A stretch of DNA of 64,000 nt from Nonomuraea roseoviolacea subsp. carminata (GCF_024172185.1 NZ_JAMZEC010000001.1:4030001-4094000); one strand, 5' to 3'. Positions 45,330-54,742 are shown, counted from the first letter of the stretch. Notes: generated by a model not told the origin, from the letters alone. A program made the numbers and translations.

Positions 45330-45907
45330 CGGTCAAGAGGGGTCCCGGGCGCAGGCCGGGATCGGCCGACACCAGAGGGGAGATCCTGGCGGCGGCCCGG
45401 CGGGTGTTCGCCGAGAAGGGGTTCGACAAGGCGACGGTCCGGGGCATCGCCCGGGAGGCGCAGGTCGACCCGGCGCTCGTGCACCACTACTTCGACACCA
45501 AGGAGGGCATGTTCGCGGCGGCGATGCGGCTGCCGCTGACGCCCGAGCAGGTCGTGCCGGCCGTCCTCGACGGCCCGTACGAGGAGATCGGGGAGCGGCT
45601 GGTCCGGCTGCTGCTCAAGGTGACCGCCACGCCCGAGACGCGCGAGCCGATGATCGCGCTCATCCGGTCGGCGATGACGCACGAGTACGCCGCGTCGATG
45701 TTCCGGGAGTTCGTCTCCAACGCGCTGCTGTTCAAGGTGGCCGACACGATCGGCGTGCCGCACCTGCGGATCGAGGCGGCGTTCGCGCAGATGTTCGGCG
45801 TGCTGATGGCCCGCTACGTGCTCCGGCTGGAGCCGATGGCGGGGGCCGAGCCGGAGGAGCTGGTGGAGCTGCTGGCGCCGACGATCCAGCGCTATTTCAC
45901 GCCGTAG
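45326..45907 (+). CDS. TetR family transcriptional regulator
   Basis: 193 aa. The N-terminal HTH is typical: TRGEILAAARRVFAEKGFDKATVRGIAREAQVDPALVHHYFDTKEGMF. The C-terminal ligand domain resembles the mycobacterial/streptomycete group with EEIGERLVRLLLKV and VSNALLFKVADTIGVP. Four-base overlap with the preceding TIM-barrel gene suggests that the pair forms a small operon. The inducer is unknown. Confidence 0.92.
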   Translation: MTVKRGPGRRPGSADTRGEILAAARRVFAEKGFDKATVRGIAREAQVDPALVHHYFDTKEGMFAAAMRLPLTPEQVVPAVLDGPYEEIGERLVRLLLKVTATPETREPMIALIRSAMTHEYAASMFREFVSNALLFKVADTIGVPHLRIEAAFAQMFGVLMARYVLRLEPMAGAEPEELVELLAPTIQRYFTP

Positions 45908-46065
45908 CGCACCATAGAGCATTGTTCGGTAACGGCCGGTGGCCGTAGGGTGGGTCGCGTTATCCCAGTTATGTTACCGACGGGTAGGATTCTGGGGAGA
46001 CCTGGTCGTTGCGTGGCTGACCGGCGCTCGTACGCTGGCAGCCAACGTCGTCTGTGGGAGGGCCC

Positions 46066-48168
46066 GTGCTCTGGGTAGCCATCATCGGACTCGTCATGAC
46101 CGTCCTGGCGGTGGCCGTGGCGGGCCGTCGGGCGCTGTTCCTCTACAAGCTCGCCACCGTCGGGCCGCCCGCGCCCGAACGTCTGGAGTACGCCAGGACG
46201 CACGCCGGCGAGGAGATCAAGGCGCAGCTCGTCGAGGTGTTCGGCCAGAAGAAGCTGCTGAAGTGGACACCGTCCGGCGTCGCCCACTTCTTCGTCATGT
46301 GGGCGTTCTTCATCCTGCTGACCGTCTACGTCGAGGCGTACGGCGCGATCGTGCAGGGCGCGATCACCGGCCGCCCCGACTTCCACATCCCGCTCATCGG
46401 CCAGTGGGCCGTGCTGGGATTCCTGCAGGACTTCATCGCGGTCGCGTGCCTGCTGGGCCTCGTCGCGTTCGCGGCCATCCGGATCAAGAACTCGCCCAAG
46501 ACGCTGGGCCGCGGCTCGCGCTTCACCGGCTCCCATCTGGGCGGCGCGTGGCTCGTCCTGTTCATGATCTTCAACATCATCTGGACGTTGTTCCTGGCCC
46601 GCGGCGCCGCGGCCGCCAACGGCAACTCTCCCTACTCCTCGGGCGCGTTCGTCTCGCTCGCCCTCGGCGACGTGCTGCCGCGCAGCTCGCTGCTGGAGGA
46701 GATCGCGCTGCTGCTGCACATCGGCTTCATGCTGGTGTTCCTGGTGATCGTGGTCAACTCCAAGCACCTGCACATCTTCACCGCGCCGCTGAACGTGCTC
46801 TTCTCCCGCCGGCCCGACGGCCTGGGCGGCGCTCCCGAGCTGCGCGTGGACGGCAAGCCGGTCGACTTCGAGGACGAGGACCTCGACGCCGAACGGCTGG
46901 GGCGCGGCAAGATCGGCGACACTACGTGGAAGGGCTTCCTCGACTTCTACTCCTGCACCGAGTGCGGACGCTGCCAGTCGCAGTGCCCGGCGTGGAACAC
47001 CGACAAGCCGCTGTCGCCGAAGATGCTCATCCTCGACCAGCGCGACCACGCCTTCAAGGTGGCCCCGTACCTGCTGGCCGGGGCCGACACCAGCCACGCC
47101 GACACCGACGTGCTGGCGCTGCTGGAGAAGCCGCTGGTCGGCGAGGACGGCGTCATTCACCCCGACGTGCTGTGGTCGTGCACCAACTGCGGCGCCTGCG
47201 TCGAGCAGTGCCCGGTGGACATCGAGCACATCGACCACATCCTCGACATGCGCCGCTACCAGGTGATGGTCGAGTCGTCGTTCCCGTCCGAGGCGGGGGT
47301 GATGGTCAAGAACCTGGAGAACAAGGGCAACCCGTGGGGCATGTCCGAGATGAAGCGGGCCGACTGGATCGAGGAGCTCGACTTCGAGGTCCAGCTGATC
47401 GACGAGAAGATGCCCGAGGACACCGAGTACCTCTTCTGGGTCGGCTGCGCCGGCGCCCTGGAGGACCGGGCCAAGAAGACCACGAAGGCGGTCGCCGAGC
47501 TCCTGCACATCGCGGGCGTCAAGTTCGCCGTGCTCGGCCCCATGGAGGCGTGCAGCGGCGACCCGGCCCGCCGCCTGGGCATGGAGTACCTGTTCAACAT
47601 GCTCGCGCAGCAGAACATCGAGACCCTCAACGAGGCGGGCGTCAAGAAGATCGTCGCCACCTGCCCGCACTGCTTCAACACGCTCGCCAACGAGTACCCG
47701 CAGCTCGGCGGCACGTACGAGGTCGTGCACCACACCCAGCTCCTCGCCAAGCTGGTCGACGAGGGCAAGCTCACCCCGATCACCCCGATCGAGGAGAAGA
47801 TCACCTACCACGACCCGTGCTTCCTCGGCCGCCACAACAAGGTCTACTCCCAGCCGCGCGACATCATGTCCAAGGTGCCCGGCGTGCAGACCCAGGAGAT
47901 GCACCGCCACAAGGACCGCGGCTTCTGCTGCGGCGCCGGCGGCGCGCGCATGTGGATGGAGGAGCGCATCGGCAAGCGCATCAACACCGAGCGGGTGGAC
48001 GAGGCGCTGACCACGAATCCCGACACCGTCTCCACCGCGTGCCCGTTCTGCATGGTGATGCTCGGCGACGCGATCAACGAGAAGAAGAACAACGGTGAGG
48101 CCAAGGAGTCGCTGGAGGTCGTGGACGTCGCCCAGCTCCTGATCAAATCCGTGAAAACCCCTACCTGA
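46066..48168 (+). CDS. Membrane (Fe-S) oxidoreductase, HdrD/GlpC-like (Rv0338c type)
   Basis: 700-aa protein. Five or so membrane helices (residues 1-250, NarI-like) precede two 4Fe-4S clusters, CTECGRCQSQCP and CTNCGACVEQCP, and two CCG domains, with WVGCAGALEDR, CPHCFNTLANEY, YHDPCFLGRHN and CCGAGGARMW. It resembles heterodisulfide-reductase or lactate-oxidase-type electron-transfer proteins and is conserved and often essential in mycobacteria; donor and acceptor are unknown. GTG 46066 has GGGAGG five bases upstream; GTG 46054 would add four residues. Confidence 0.93.
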   Translation: MLWVAIIGLVMTVLAVAVAGRRALFLYKLATVGPPAPERLEYARTHAGEEIKAQLVEVFGQKKLLKWTPSGVAHFFVMWAFFILLTVYVEAYGAIVQGAITGRPDFHIPLIGQWAVLGFLQDFIAVACLLGLVAFAAIRIKNSPKTLGRGSRFTGSHLGGAWLVLFMIFNIIWTLFLARGAAAANGNSPYSSGAFVSLALGDVLPRSSLLEEIALLLHIGFMLVFLVIVVNSKHLHIFTAPLNVLFSRRPDGLGGAPELRVDGKPVDFEDEDLDAERLGRGKIGDTTWKGFLDFYSCTECGRCQSQCPAWNTDKPLSPKMLILDQRDHAFKVAPYLLAGADTSHADTDVLALLEKPLVGEDGVIHPDVLWSCTNCGACVEQCPVDIEHIDHILDMRRYQVMVESSFPSEAGVMVKNLENKGNPWGMSEMKRADWIEELDFEVQLIDEKMPEDTEYLFWVGCAGALEDRAKKTTKAVAELLHIAGVKFAVLGPMEACSGDPARRLGMEYLFNMLAQQNIETLNEAGVKKIVATCPHCFNTLANEYPQLGGTYEVVHHTQLLAKLVDEGKLTPITPIEEKITYHDPCFLGRHNKVYSQPRDIMSKVPGVQTQEMHRHKDRGFCCGAGGARMWMEERIGKRINTERVDEALTTNPDTVSTACPFCMVMLGDAINEKKNNGEAKESLEVVDVAQLLIKSVKTPT

Positions 48169-48181
48169 CACGGGAAGTCGG

Positions 48182-48210
48182 AACTCCTCCACAAGCAAAG
48201 TGGAGGAGTT
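48182..48210 (+). terminator. Terminator of the Fe-S oxidoreductase gene
   Basis: AACTCCTCCAC (48182-48192) pairs perfectly with 48200-48210 around a 7-base loop, followed by TTCG. Confidence 0.8.
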
Positions 48211-48316
48211 TCGCATGTCAGGGCAACCCCCTGGAAGAAATCTGCCATCCACATAACGGGAAAATCACGGTAACCTCAACGACGCATGGCTTCATTCGAC
48301 GGGGAGGGGGCTCGCG

Positions 48317-49114
48317 ATGCGCGTCGTGGTCACAGACGCGGAAGTCACGCTCGCCGATGTGCTCTCCCTCCGGCTGGCCATGGAGGAGCCCCTGAGTGAC
48401 GGCACCGAACTCGTGCTCAGGCACCGGACGACGGGGGTCGAACGCGAGGTGCTGCTGGGCACTCCCGGTGCCCGCGCGGGCGAGGCCACGCTGGCCGTCT
48501 CGCTGGCGCCGCTCATGCTGACGGCCGGGCGCTGGGACGCCTACCTGCGGCGCGACGGCCGGCGCGTGCGGCTGCGCAGCGTGGATCCGGGCTTCTCCCT
48601 CGACCATCTCGACGCGTACGCGCTGTGCAAGCGCACCCTCGCCTACCGCTCCTACCGCACCCGCAACGGCTACCTCGCACTGAAGATCGCCGACGCCGAG
48701 CCGATCGCGGAGGTGCGCTCGATCTGGTTCCGGGAGGGCCGCATGGAGGTCATGGGCCTGCTCGCCTTCACCGGCCTGGAGGACGACGACGCCCGTCACG
48801 AGGCCAGGCTCGCCCTGCACCGCAGGCAGTCCGGCGACCTCATGCGGCGCACCTGGGCGACCGTGCAGGGCGTGCGCTTCCACGCCGCGTTCTCCCTGGT
48901 GGACGTGCTCGCGGCCGACCCCGACCAGGCCGGCACCTGGGAGCCGGCGCTGGAGGTCGAGGGCGTGGCCACGCCGCTGAAGCTCGGCTCGCGGCTCGAC
49001 GACGTCGACGGCAAGCGCCGCCGCCTGCACTACCCGTCGGCCCGGATCGACGGGGTGCCCATCCGGCCCTGCTACACCGCCGACGACGAGCTGCGGATCG
49101 AGGTGGGCGGGTGA
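48317..49114 (+). CDS. Protein of unknown function coupled to a glycosyltransferase
   Basis: 265-aa, beta-rich soluble protein without signal peptide. It resembles the accessory or linker domains attached to teichoic-acid-type glycosyltransferases in actinomycetes (WDAYLRRDGRRVRLRSVDPG, then LALKIADAEPIAEV and LHYPSARIDGVPIRPCYT), but I cannot name a family. ATG 48317 follows GGGGAGGGGG. Its stop overlaps the next start (GTGA), so the two products are made in equal amounts and probably act together on a surface glycan. Confidence 0.7.
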   Translation: MRVVVTDAEVTLADVLSLRLAMEEPLSDGTELVLRHRTTGVEREVLLGTPGARAGEATLAVSLAPLMLTAGRWDAYLRRDGRRVRLRSVDPGFSLDHLDAYALCKRTLAYRSYRTRNGYLALKIADAEPIAEVRSIWFREGRMEVMGLLAFTGLEDDDARHEARLALHRRQSGDLMRRTWATVQGVRFHAAFSLVDVLAADPDQAGTWEPALEVEGVATPLKLGSRLDDVDGKRRRLHYPSARIDGVPIRPCYTADDELRIEVGG

Positions 49115-50184
49115 AGATCACCCTGCTGCTCTCCTCCGCGTACGGCATGCGCGGCGACGTGCGCTCCACGCTCAACCTCGCCACCGCGCTGTCCGAGCGG
49201 CACGACGTCGAGGTGATCAGCGTCCGCAGGCACAAGGACCGGCCGTTCTTCCCCGTCGGGCCGGACGTGACCATGCGCTCGATCATCGACGCCAGGCCCG
49301 GGAGCCGGCGCCTGCTGCCGCGCGGGCAGGTGCGCGCCGAGGTCGCCCTGTGGCGGCTGCTGCGCAGCCTCAAGTCCGACGTGCTCGTCACCACCAGGCC
49401 GGCGCTCGGCGTCCAGGCCGCCCGCCACGCCCCGCGCGACCTGCTCAAGATCGCCCGCGAGTGGGGGCGGCCGGCCGTGCCCGCGCCGGTCAAGCGCTTC
49501 TACCCGCGCCTGCAGGCGGTCGTCACCGCCACCGAGGCCGCCGCCGAGGAGTGGACCAGGCTCCTCGACGGGTCGCCCGCCGTCCACACGGTGCCCGACG
49601 CGCTGCCGGACGGCCCGTGGCCGCGCTCGCGGATGGACAACCGCATCGTCGCCGCCGGCGGCCGGTGGATCCCGGTCAAGGGGTACGACCGGCTGATCAG
49701 GGCGTTCGCCACCGTGGCCGACAAGCGGCCCGACTGGCGGCTGCGGCTGTACGGCGGCGGCTCCGAGGAGCGGCGGCTGCGCGCGCTGGTGCGCGACCTC
49801 GACCTGCACAACCACGTCTACTTCATGGGCATGACCCCCGACCTCGCGGGGGAGTTCGCCAAGGCGTCGATCGTGGTCAACACCGCGCGCCACGGCGACC
49901 TCGGCATGACCGTGCTGGAGGCGATGGGGTGCGGGGTTCCCGTGGTGGCCTTCGAGGGCTCGCGGGGGCCCACGGAGTTCGTGGCCACGGGGTACAACGG
50001 GGTGCTGGTGCCGGAGGGCGACGGCGAGGCCGAGCTGGAGATGTTCGCATCGGCGCTGCTCGCGCTCATCGACGACGAGCGCAGGCGGCGGTCGCTGGCC
50101 GCCGGGGCGCTCGACACCGCGCTGCGCCACTCGGCCGCCGAGGTCGGGCCGCAGTGGGAGAAGCTGATCGCGGACCTCAGATGA
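49111..50184 (+). CDS. Glycosyltransferase family 4
   Basis: GT-B retaining glycosyltransferase (357 aa). The N-terminus KITLLLSSAYGMRGDVRSTLNLATAL is an acceptor-domain start; the C-terminal GT4 domain has GRWIPVKGYDRLIRAFA, LRLYGGGSEERRLRALV, FMGMTPDLAGEFAKASIVV and the nucleotide-sugar E-x7-E motif around EAMGCGVPVVAFEGSRGPTE. The sugar and acceptor are unknown; actinomycete cell-wall glycopolymer synthesis is likely. Coupled by GTGA to the preceding gene. Confidence 0.92.
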   Translation: MKITLLLSSAYGMRGDVRSTLNLATALSERHDVEVISVRRHKDRPFFPVGPDVTMRSIIDARPGSRRLLPRGQVRAEVALWRLLRSLKSDVLVTTRPALGVQAARHAPRDLLKIAREWGRPAVPAPVKRFYPRLQAVVTATEAAAEEWTRLLDGSPAVHTVPDALPDGPWPRSRMDNRIVAAGGRWIPVKGYDRLIRAFATVADKRPDWRLRLYGGGSEERRLRALVRDLDLHNHVYFMGMTPDLAGEFAKASIVVNTARHGDLGMTVLEAMGCGVPVVAFEGSRGPTEFVATGYNGVLVPEGDGEAELEMFASALLALIDDERRRRSLAAGALDTALRHSAAEVGPQWEKLIADLR

Positions 50185-50214
50185 CTCGTGGCGGATGCGG
50201 ATATCGTGGTGACC

Positions 50215-50496
50215 ATGCACGGCTACACCGGTGACAAGCAGGCCTATCTGACGCGGCTCCGGCGCATCGAGGGGCAGATCAGGGGCCTGCAGCGGATGGT
50301 GGACGACGACGCGTACTGCATCGACGTGCTCACCCAGGTCTCGGCGGCGACGCGCGCGCTGCAGGCGGTCGCGCTGGGCCTCCTGGAGGACCACCTGGCG
50401 CACTGCGTGGCCGAGGCCATCAACAGCGGCGGTCCGGAGGCGGAGGCGAAGGTCAAGGAGGCCTCGGCGGCGATCGCCCGCCTCGTCAAGTCGTAG
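50215..50496 (+). CDS. csoR: CsoR family copper-sensing repressor
   Basis: All-helical DUF156 repressor (93 aa). The Cu(I) ligand set Cys-His-Cys is present as C35 (DDAYCIDVLTQ), H60 and C64 (EDHLAHCVAEA), spaced as in Mycobacterium tuberculosis CsoR. The N-terminal YLTRLRRIEGQIRGLQRMV is diagnostic. ATG 50215 gives the standard start; GTG 50188 would add nine residues. No copper exporter (copA) or chaperone (copZ) is adjacent, so its target genes must lie elsewhere. Confidence 0.92.
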   Translation: MHGYTGDKQAYLTRLRRIEGQIRGLQRMVDDDAYCIDVLTQVSAATRALQAVALGLLEDHLAHCVAEAINSGGPEAEAKVKEASAAIARLVKS

Positions 50497-50509
50497 TCGT
50501 CCGTCGGGA

Positions 50510-50597
50510 GGAGGGTGGCCGGCGAACTGACTAGTCATGTCGTGGGAGGTGAGCCACCCTCCACACCACCGTCCCGGACCCCTCAGGAGTCCGGGAC
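50510..50597 (+). terminator. Two hairpins downstream of csoR
   Basis: GGAGGGTGGC (50510-50519) pairs with GCCACCCTCC (50553-50562), and GTCCCGGAC (50571-50579) pairs with GTCCGGGAC (50589-50597, 9-base loop). They separate convergent genes and can act in both directions. Confidence 0.6.
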
Positions 50598-50616
50598 CAG
50601 GTCATGGTGATCGTCT

Positions 50617-50778
50617 TCAGCGACTCGCTGAAGTCCGCAATCCGAGCGCGTCGTCGAGCTCGTCCAAGGTCAGCCGCCGCTCGCTGATGGCAACAGCGGT
50701 AAGTACCTCGGCGTAGAGCGCAATCTCGTCCAACGCGACACGGTCGTGGACCCGAGAGTCCAGGTCGTCGTGCCCCAC
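50617..50778 (-). CDS. Small conserved actinomycete-type protein, 53 aa
   Basis: Ends with DEIALYAEVLTAVAISERRLTLDELDDALGL, a pattern seen in many short actinomycete proteins (helix, then LTLDEIDEVLG-like helix). Function unknown. GTG 50778 has AGGAAGGA about seven bases upstream and is preferred to the frame opening at 50805. The next 190 bp (50800-50991) are AT-richer than the window and hold no gene. Confidence 0.6.
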   Translation of the reverse strand: MGHDDLDSRVHDRVALDEIALYAEVLTAVAISERRLTLDELDDALGLRTSASR

Positions 50779-50991
50779 CGCGTCGTCCTTCCTTCCGCAG
50801 CCCACACCCTCTACGAGGTTACGGCCGGGGCCCTTCGGGCGACATGGCCCATCGGAGTCATTCCTTTGCGCGCCGCCGGGGCCCCACGGGGGTCATTTCC
50901 CCAATCAGAGATCACAATTCAGCTAAATAGCGGTACTTGGGGTCTTGGAACGATATAGGAGGGGTAAGAGTGAAATAACGGTATTAGTGGG

Positions 50992-53283
50992 TTAGGAGGG
51001 AAGATCGTCGCGCTCGTGGACGATCCTTCGCACCAGCGCGGCCTGCCCCGCGAACCCCCGCTCCGGCACCCTCGCCCCCGACACGGCCTGCCACGCCAGC
51101 CCGGCGGCGTACGCGGCGCCCAGCACGGCCGCCGCCGTGGCCCGGTCGGGCGGCTCGATCTCGAAGCCGGACGTGACGCGCTGACGCGGCCGCCGTGACA
51201 GGACCCGCCTGGCCACCGCCGCCGCCAGGCGCCCTGACCGGGTCCCCTCGCCTTCGGAGGCGCTCCGCACGATCTGGGGGAGACGTCCGGCCGCGCTCCG
51301 GGCCCGCGCGATGCCGCCCGTCCCGGTGTTGCCGGCGCCGGTGTGCTGTGACGCGCCGGCGTTTCCGGGGGCGCTCTTTCGGGGGTCGGCGTTCGCGGGG
51401 TCGGCGCTTCCCGGGCCGGTGTGTTCTGGGGCGGCGCTTCCTCCCGCGTCGCCGTTTCCCGTCCGGCCGGTGCTTCCGGTCCGGGGGATGCCGGAGCGCC
51501 CGTGCTCGCCGGAGCGCCGGAAGAGACCGGACCCGCCGCGCTGACGGTCCTCTCGGGGGTCGCGTTGGCCGGTGTTCGAGGCGTCGCGGTCGTTCGCGGC
51601 CGGACGAGCCGGAGGGTCCGGGCGGTCGAGGGCGTCCGGCCCTGTGCGCCCGAACCTGCGCGCCGCCTGATCCGGCCCGCCCGTGTGACGCCAGGGGGAG
51701 CCCACGTGAGGCTCGGGGAGCCCCGTGTGGGGCTCGGGGGAGCCGACGGAGCGTTCGGGGGAGCGGGCGTGGTCCGGCTGGCCCGTGTGGGGCTCGGGGG
51801 AGCCGGGGTGGGGCTGCGGGTGGCGTTCATGGGCGCCAGTGACAGGAAGCCCGGAGGCCGCCGCGGGGCCGCCGGGGGTCCAGGCGCCGGTGCTGTCGGC
51901 GTCGTCCGCCGGCGTCCAGGCGCCCGTGGCCGCACCGGGGTCGGCGGGCGCACCGGGGCCGCTCATCGCCTTCCGGGCGCCCGTCCAGTCCGTGGGCGTC
52001 CAGGCGCCCGTGGGGTCGGCCCGGGAGGACGAGCCGGGGGAGCGCGGCCCCGTGGGGCCGTCGGGCGTCCAGGCTCCCGTGGCGTCCGGCGGGTGCGGCG
52101 GGGCCCAGGCCCCCGTGCGCGCTCCCAGCGCCCCCGGAGGCCCCGGAAGGGGCTGGGACGGCCCCAGCACCTCGAAGCCGTCCGGATGCGTCGTCTCGGC
52201 CGCCGACGTCCCCGTCAGCCCCGCGCCGGCCAGCTCCTCGTACGCGTGCCGCAGCCGGTGGTCCAGCCGCCCCGGCAGCAGCCCGCGCGAGTCGGACAGG
52301 TCGGCCAGCAGCGTGGCCGCGGCCCGGGCCGGGTCGCGGGTGAAGGACAGCGCGTCCATCAGGTCGTACACCGTGTGCGCGAAGTGCGTCTCCGGGTCGG
52401 TCTCGGGGAGGAGGGCCCGGGCCAGCCGGGCGGGACAGCGTTCGAGCCACGCCTGCCGTACGGACTCGTCGTCGCGCCGCGCGGCCCGCTCGTCGAGCCC
52501 CGGCTGCGACAGCGCCGGCTCGACCATCGTGAGCAGCGCCAGCGCGCGCGGCCGGAAACGCGTGTCGGACAGCAGGATGTGCGCCGTGTCGGCCATGATC
52601 GCCGTCAGCCGGAGCGACTCACGAGGACGGCCGGCCCGTTGCCGTTCGGCGACCAGCCGGACGAGGTCCAGCAGCGGCGGCGCGGGCAGCCAGCGCACCC
52701 ACTCGTCGCCGGGCAGGGGCCGGCGCAGGTACTCGCCGAAGATGGTCAGCAGCCGCTCGTTGCCGTCGAAGGCCGGCGCGTACGCGCACCACATCACGAC
52801 CCCCCACACGGCCGCGACCGTGCTCGGCACGTCACCGGCGAAGATCTCGCCGAACGCCGTCAGCGGGAAGTCCAGCTCCGAACGTCGCCCCGCGGCCCGT
52901 ACGAGCACCCGCACCTGCTCCGTGAGGTGGTCGGGCACGTCCGGCCCGACGAACGCCTGCGTCGAGCCCGGCTCGGCGGCGAAGTCCGGCCCCCGGGGGA
53001 TCACCCGGGCGGGCAGCACCGCGGCGGCGTGCTCGGCCGGCCGCACCCGCGCCCCCCGGGGCGGCGGCGCCGGGTGCCAGCGGCCGTCGGCCGGGTCGTG
53101 CAGGTGCCAGCGCGCGTGCGCGCCGAACAGCCACCGGTCGCCGTCGGGCGTCACCAGCGTCCGCGACGCGATCGCCTGGGCGCGTACGGGTACGGGAAGG
53201 TCCTGCCAGCGCGGGTCGGAGACCATCGCGCGGACGTCCGCTTCGACGGCGGCGAACGCATCCCAGGGGCGCACGGCGGCCAT
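50992..53283 (-). CDS. Large protein with disordered TGAWTP-repeat region
   Basis: 763 aa, family unknown. Residues 1 to about 365 are folded and mostly helical (starting RPWDAFAAVEADVRAMVSDPRW). About 375-650 is a disordered Pro/Gly/Ser/Thr region with five TGAW(T/A)P units (about 384-468), then GSPEPHTG/LPEPHVG units (about 485-530), then Arg/Gly/Ser-rich sequence. The last ~100 residues are helical again (LPQIVRSASEGEGTRSGRLAAAVARRVLS). No signal peptide or membrane segment is visible. ATG 53283 is the natural start. Confidence 0.75.
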   Translation of the reverse strand: MAAVRPWDAFAAVEADVRAMVSDPRWQDLPVPVRAQAIASRTLVTPDGDRWLFGAHARWHLHDPADGRWHPAPPPRGARVRPAEHAAAVLPARVIPRGPDFAAEPGSTQAFVGPDVPDHLTEQVRVLVRAAGRRSELDFPLTAFGEIFAGDVPSTVAAVWGVVMWCAYAPAFDGNERLLTIFGEYLRRPLPGDEWVRWLPAPPLLDLVRLVAERQRAGRPRESLRLTAIMADTAHILLSDTRFRPRALALLTMVEPALSQPGLDERAARRDDESVRQAWLERCPARLARALLPETDPETHFAHTVYDLMDALSFTRDPARAAATLLADLSDSRGLLPGRLDHRLRHAYEELAGAGLTGTSAAETTHPDGFEVLGPSQPLPGPPGALGARTGAWAPPHPPDATGAWTPDGPTGPRSPGSSSRADPTGAWTPTDWTGARKAMSGPGAPADPGAATGAWTPADDADSTGAWTPGGPAAASGLPVTGAHERHPQPHPGSPEPHTGQPDHARSPERSVGSPEPHTGLPEPHVGSPWRHTGGPDQAARRFGRTGPDALDRPDPPARPAANDRDASNTGQRDPREDRQRGGSGLFRRSGEHGRSGIPRTGSTGRTGNGDAGGSAAPEHTGPGSADPANADPRKSAPGNAGASQHTGAGNTGTGGIARARSAAGRLPQIVRSASEGEGTRSGRLAAAVARRVLSRRPRQRVTSGFEIEPPDRATAAAVLGAAYAAGLAWQAVSGARVPERGFAGQAALVRRIVHERDDLPS

Positions 53284-53337
53284 CGTACTTGCCGCTTGGG
53301 GATCAACAACCGCCTTTACACGGCAGAATGTCCGACT

Positions 53338-54240
53338 ATGAGGGCGAAAGTGGCAGGGATGTTGGTGGTGGCGATCGGGCTCGCCGGATGCGGGTCGGCC
53401 ACCACGGCGCGGCCCTCCCCGGCCGCCGCGGGCGTGCTCGACGTGGCCAAAGCCTTACCGCCGGCCCCCGGCGGCGAGGTGGGCGAGGCGTCCACCGAGT
53501 TCGCCGCGGCCAAGGACCTGGACGCCTGGGTCAAGCTGAGCGACACCGAGAAGGACGTCGACCGCATCGCCAAGCTCGACGTGAACACCACGGCGAAGGG
53601 CTCGCTCTACCTGGAGCCCAGGACGTCGACGTGGTTCGACGGCTTCCGCGGGCCGTTCGTGTACCAGGAGCTGGCCGGCGACATCGTGATGTACGCCCGG
53701 GTGAAGGTCGAGGGCAAGAAGGGCGCCAAGCCGAGGCGGAAGTTCTCGCTCGGCGGGCTCATGGCCCGGGTGCCGGCCTCGTACGGCAACCCGACCTGGG
53801 TGTCGGTGACCACGGGCACCGCCGAGAAGAGCGGCCAGGTGGAGGCGAAGTACACGCTGAACGGCAGCTCCAAGCCGCTGGAGATCGCGGTCAAGGGGGG
53901 CTGGGTCGATCTCGTGCTGGCCAGGGCGGGCCGGCTCGTCGCGGCGTTGTACCGGGAGCAGGGCGGTTCGTGGAAGGTCGCCCAGCGCTGGCCGTCGCAG
54001 CTGCCCGAGGTGCTCCAGTGGGGCGTCACGGCGTACACCGACTGGGACAGCTACGCGGCGCTGAAGAAGGACGCGACGAAGGGCAACGCCAAGCAGGTCA
54101 AGGGCCTGCCCGACCTCAAGCTGACCGTCGACTTCGTCCACTTCCTGCGCCCGGAGCTCCCGGAGTACGCCGACCCGCTCAACACCGCCTCGGTGTCGGA
54201 CGCGGCGCTGGTCAAGACGTTGACGCCTGCCGGTGCCTGA
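53338..54240 (+). CDS. Secreted lipoprotein, DUF1349-like beta sandwich
   Basis: 300 aa. A lipoprotein signal (KVAGMLVVAIGLAGCGSA, lipobox L-A-G-C) predicts anchoring to the outer face of the membrane. The body is beta-rich: STWFDGFRGPFVYQELAGDIVMYARVKV, then FSLGGLMARVPASYGNPTWVSVTTG and a later WDSYAALKKD, resembling the concanavalin-like DUF1349 fold, so binding of glycans or other polymers is possible. The last 29 bases overlap the end of the convergent gene at 54212-54742. Confidence 0.78.
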   Translation: MRAKVAGMLVVAIGLAGCGSATTARPSPAAAGVLDVAKALPPAPGGEVGEASTEFAAAKDLDAWVKLSDTEKDVDRIAKLDVNTTAKGSLYLEPRTSTWFDGFRGPFVYQELAGDIVMYARVKVEGKKGAKPRRKFSLGGLMARVPASYGNPTWVSVTTGTAEKSGQVEAKYTLNGSSKPLEIAVKGGWVDLVLARAGRLVAALYREQGGSWKVAQRWPSQLPEVLQWGVTAYTDWDSYAALKKDATKGNAKQVKGLPDLKLTVDFVHFLRPELPEYADPLNTASVSDAALVKTLTPAGA

Positions 54241-54742
54241 TCGCCTTGGCCATGTAGTTGTCGGGCGTGCGGGCGAAGGAGGCGCGGTCGTCGTCGGTGA
54301 GCTCGCGCACGATCCGGCCCGGCACGCCGGCGACGAGCACGCCGGCCGGGAGGCGCTTGCCGGGCCCGATGACGGCGCCCGCCGCCACCAGCGTGCCGGC
54401 GCCGACATGGGCGCCGCCGAGCACGATCGCGCCGATGCCGATCAGCGCGCCGCGCTCCACGTACGCGCCGTGCACCATGGCCTTGTGGCCCAGGCTCACC
54501 CGGGGCTCCAGGATCGCCGGCTCACCCGGGTCGGCGTGCAGGCAGCACAGGTCCTGGACGTTGCACTCCTCGCCGATCTCGATCCGCTCGTCGTCGCCGC
54601 GGAGGACCGAGCCGTACCAGATGCTGGACGCGCGTCCCACGCGCACCCTGCCGACCACGACCGCGCCGGGCGCTATGTACGCCTCGGGGTGAATGTCGGG
54701 GACGGCCCCGCCGTCCAGCGCTGCGATGTACACCCGGCCCAT
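54212..54742 (-). CDS. Gamma-carbonic anhydrase-like left-handed beta-helix protein
   Basis: 176 aa. Hexapeptide repeats (IAPGAVVVGRVRVGRASSIWYGSVLRGD onward) and the three zinc-ligand-like histidines H69, H86 and H91 (CLHADPG, GHKAMVHG) place it in the gamma-CA/PaaY/YrdA group. Whether it is an active anhydrase or a thioesterase-like member cannot be told. Its 3' end overlaps the lipoprotein gene by 29 bases, tail to tail. It is divergent from the DivIVA-like gene. Confidence 0.9.
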   Translation of the reverse strand: MGRVYIAALDGGAVPDIHPEAYIAPGAVVVGRVRVGRASSIWYGSVLRGDDERIEIGEECNVQDLCCLHADPGEPAILEPRVSLGHKAMVHGAYVERGALIGIGAIVLGGAHVGAGTLVAAGAVIGPGKRLPAGVLVAGVPGRIVRELTDDDRASFARTPDNYMAKAIRHRQASTS

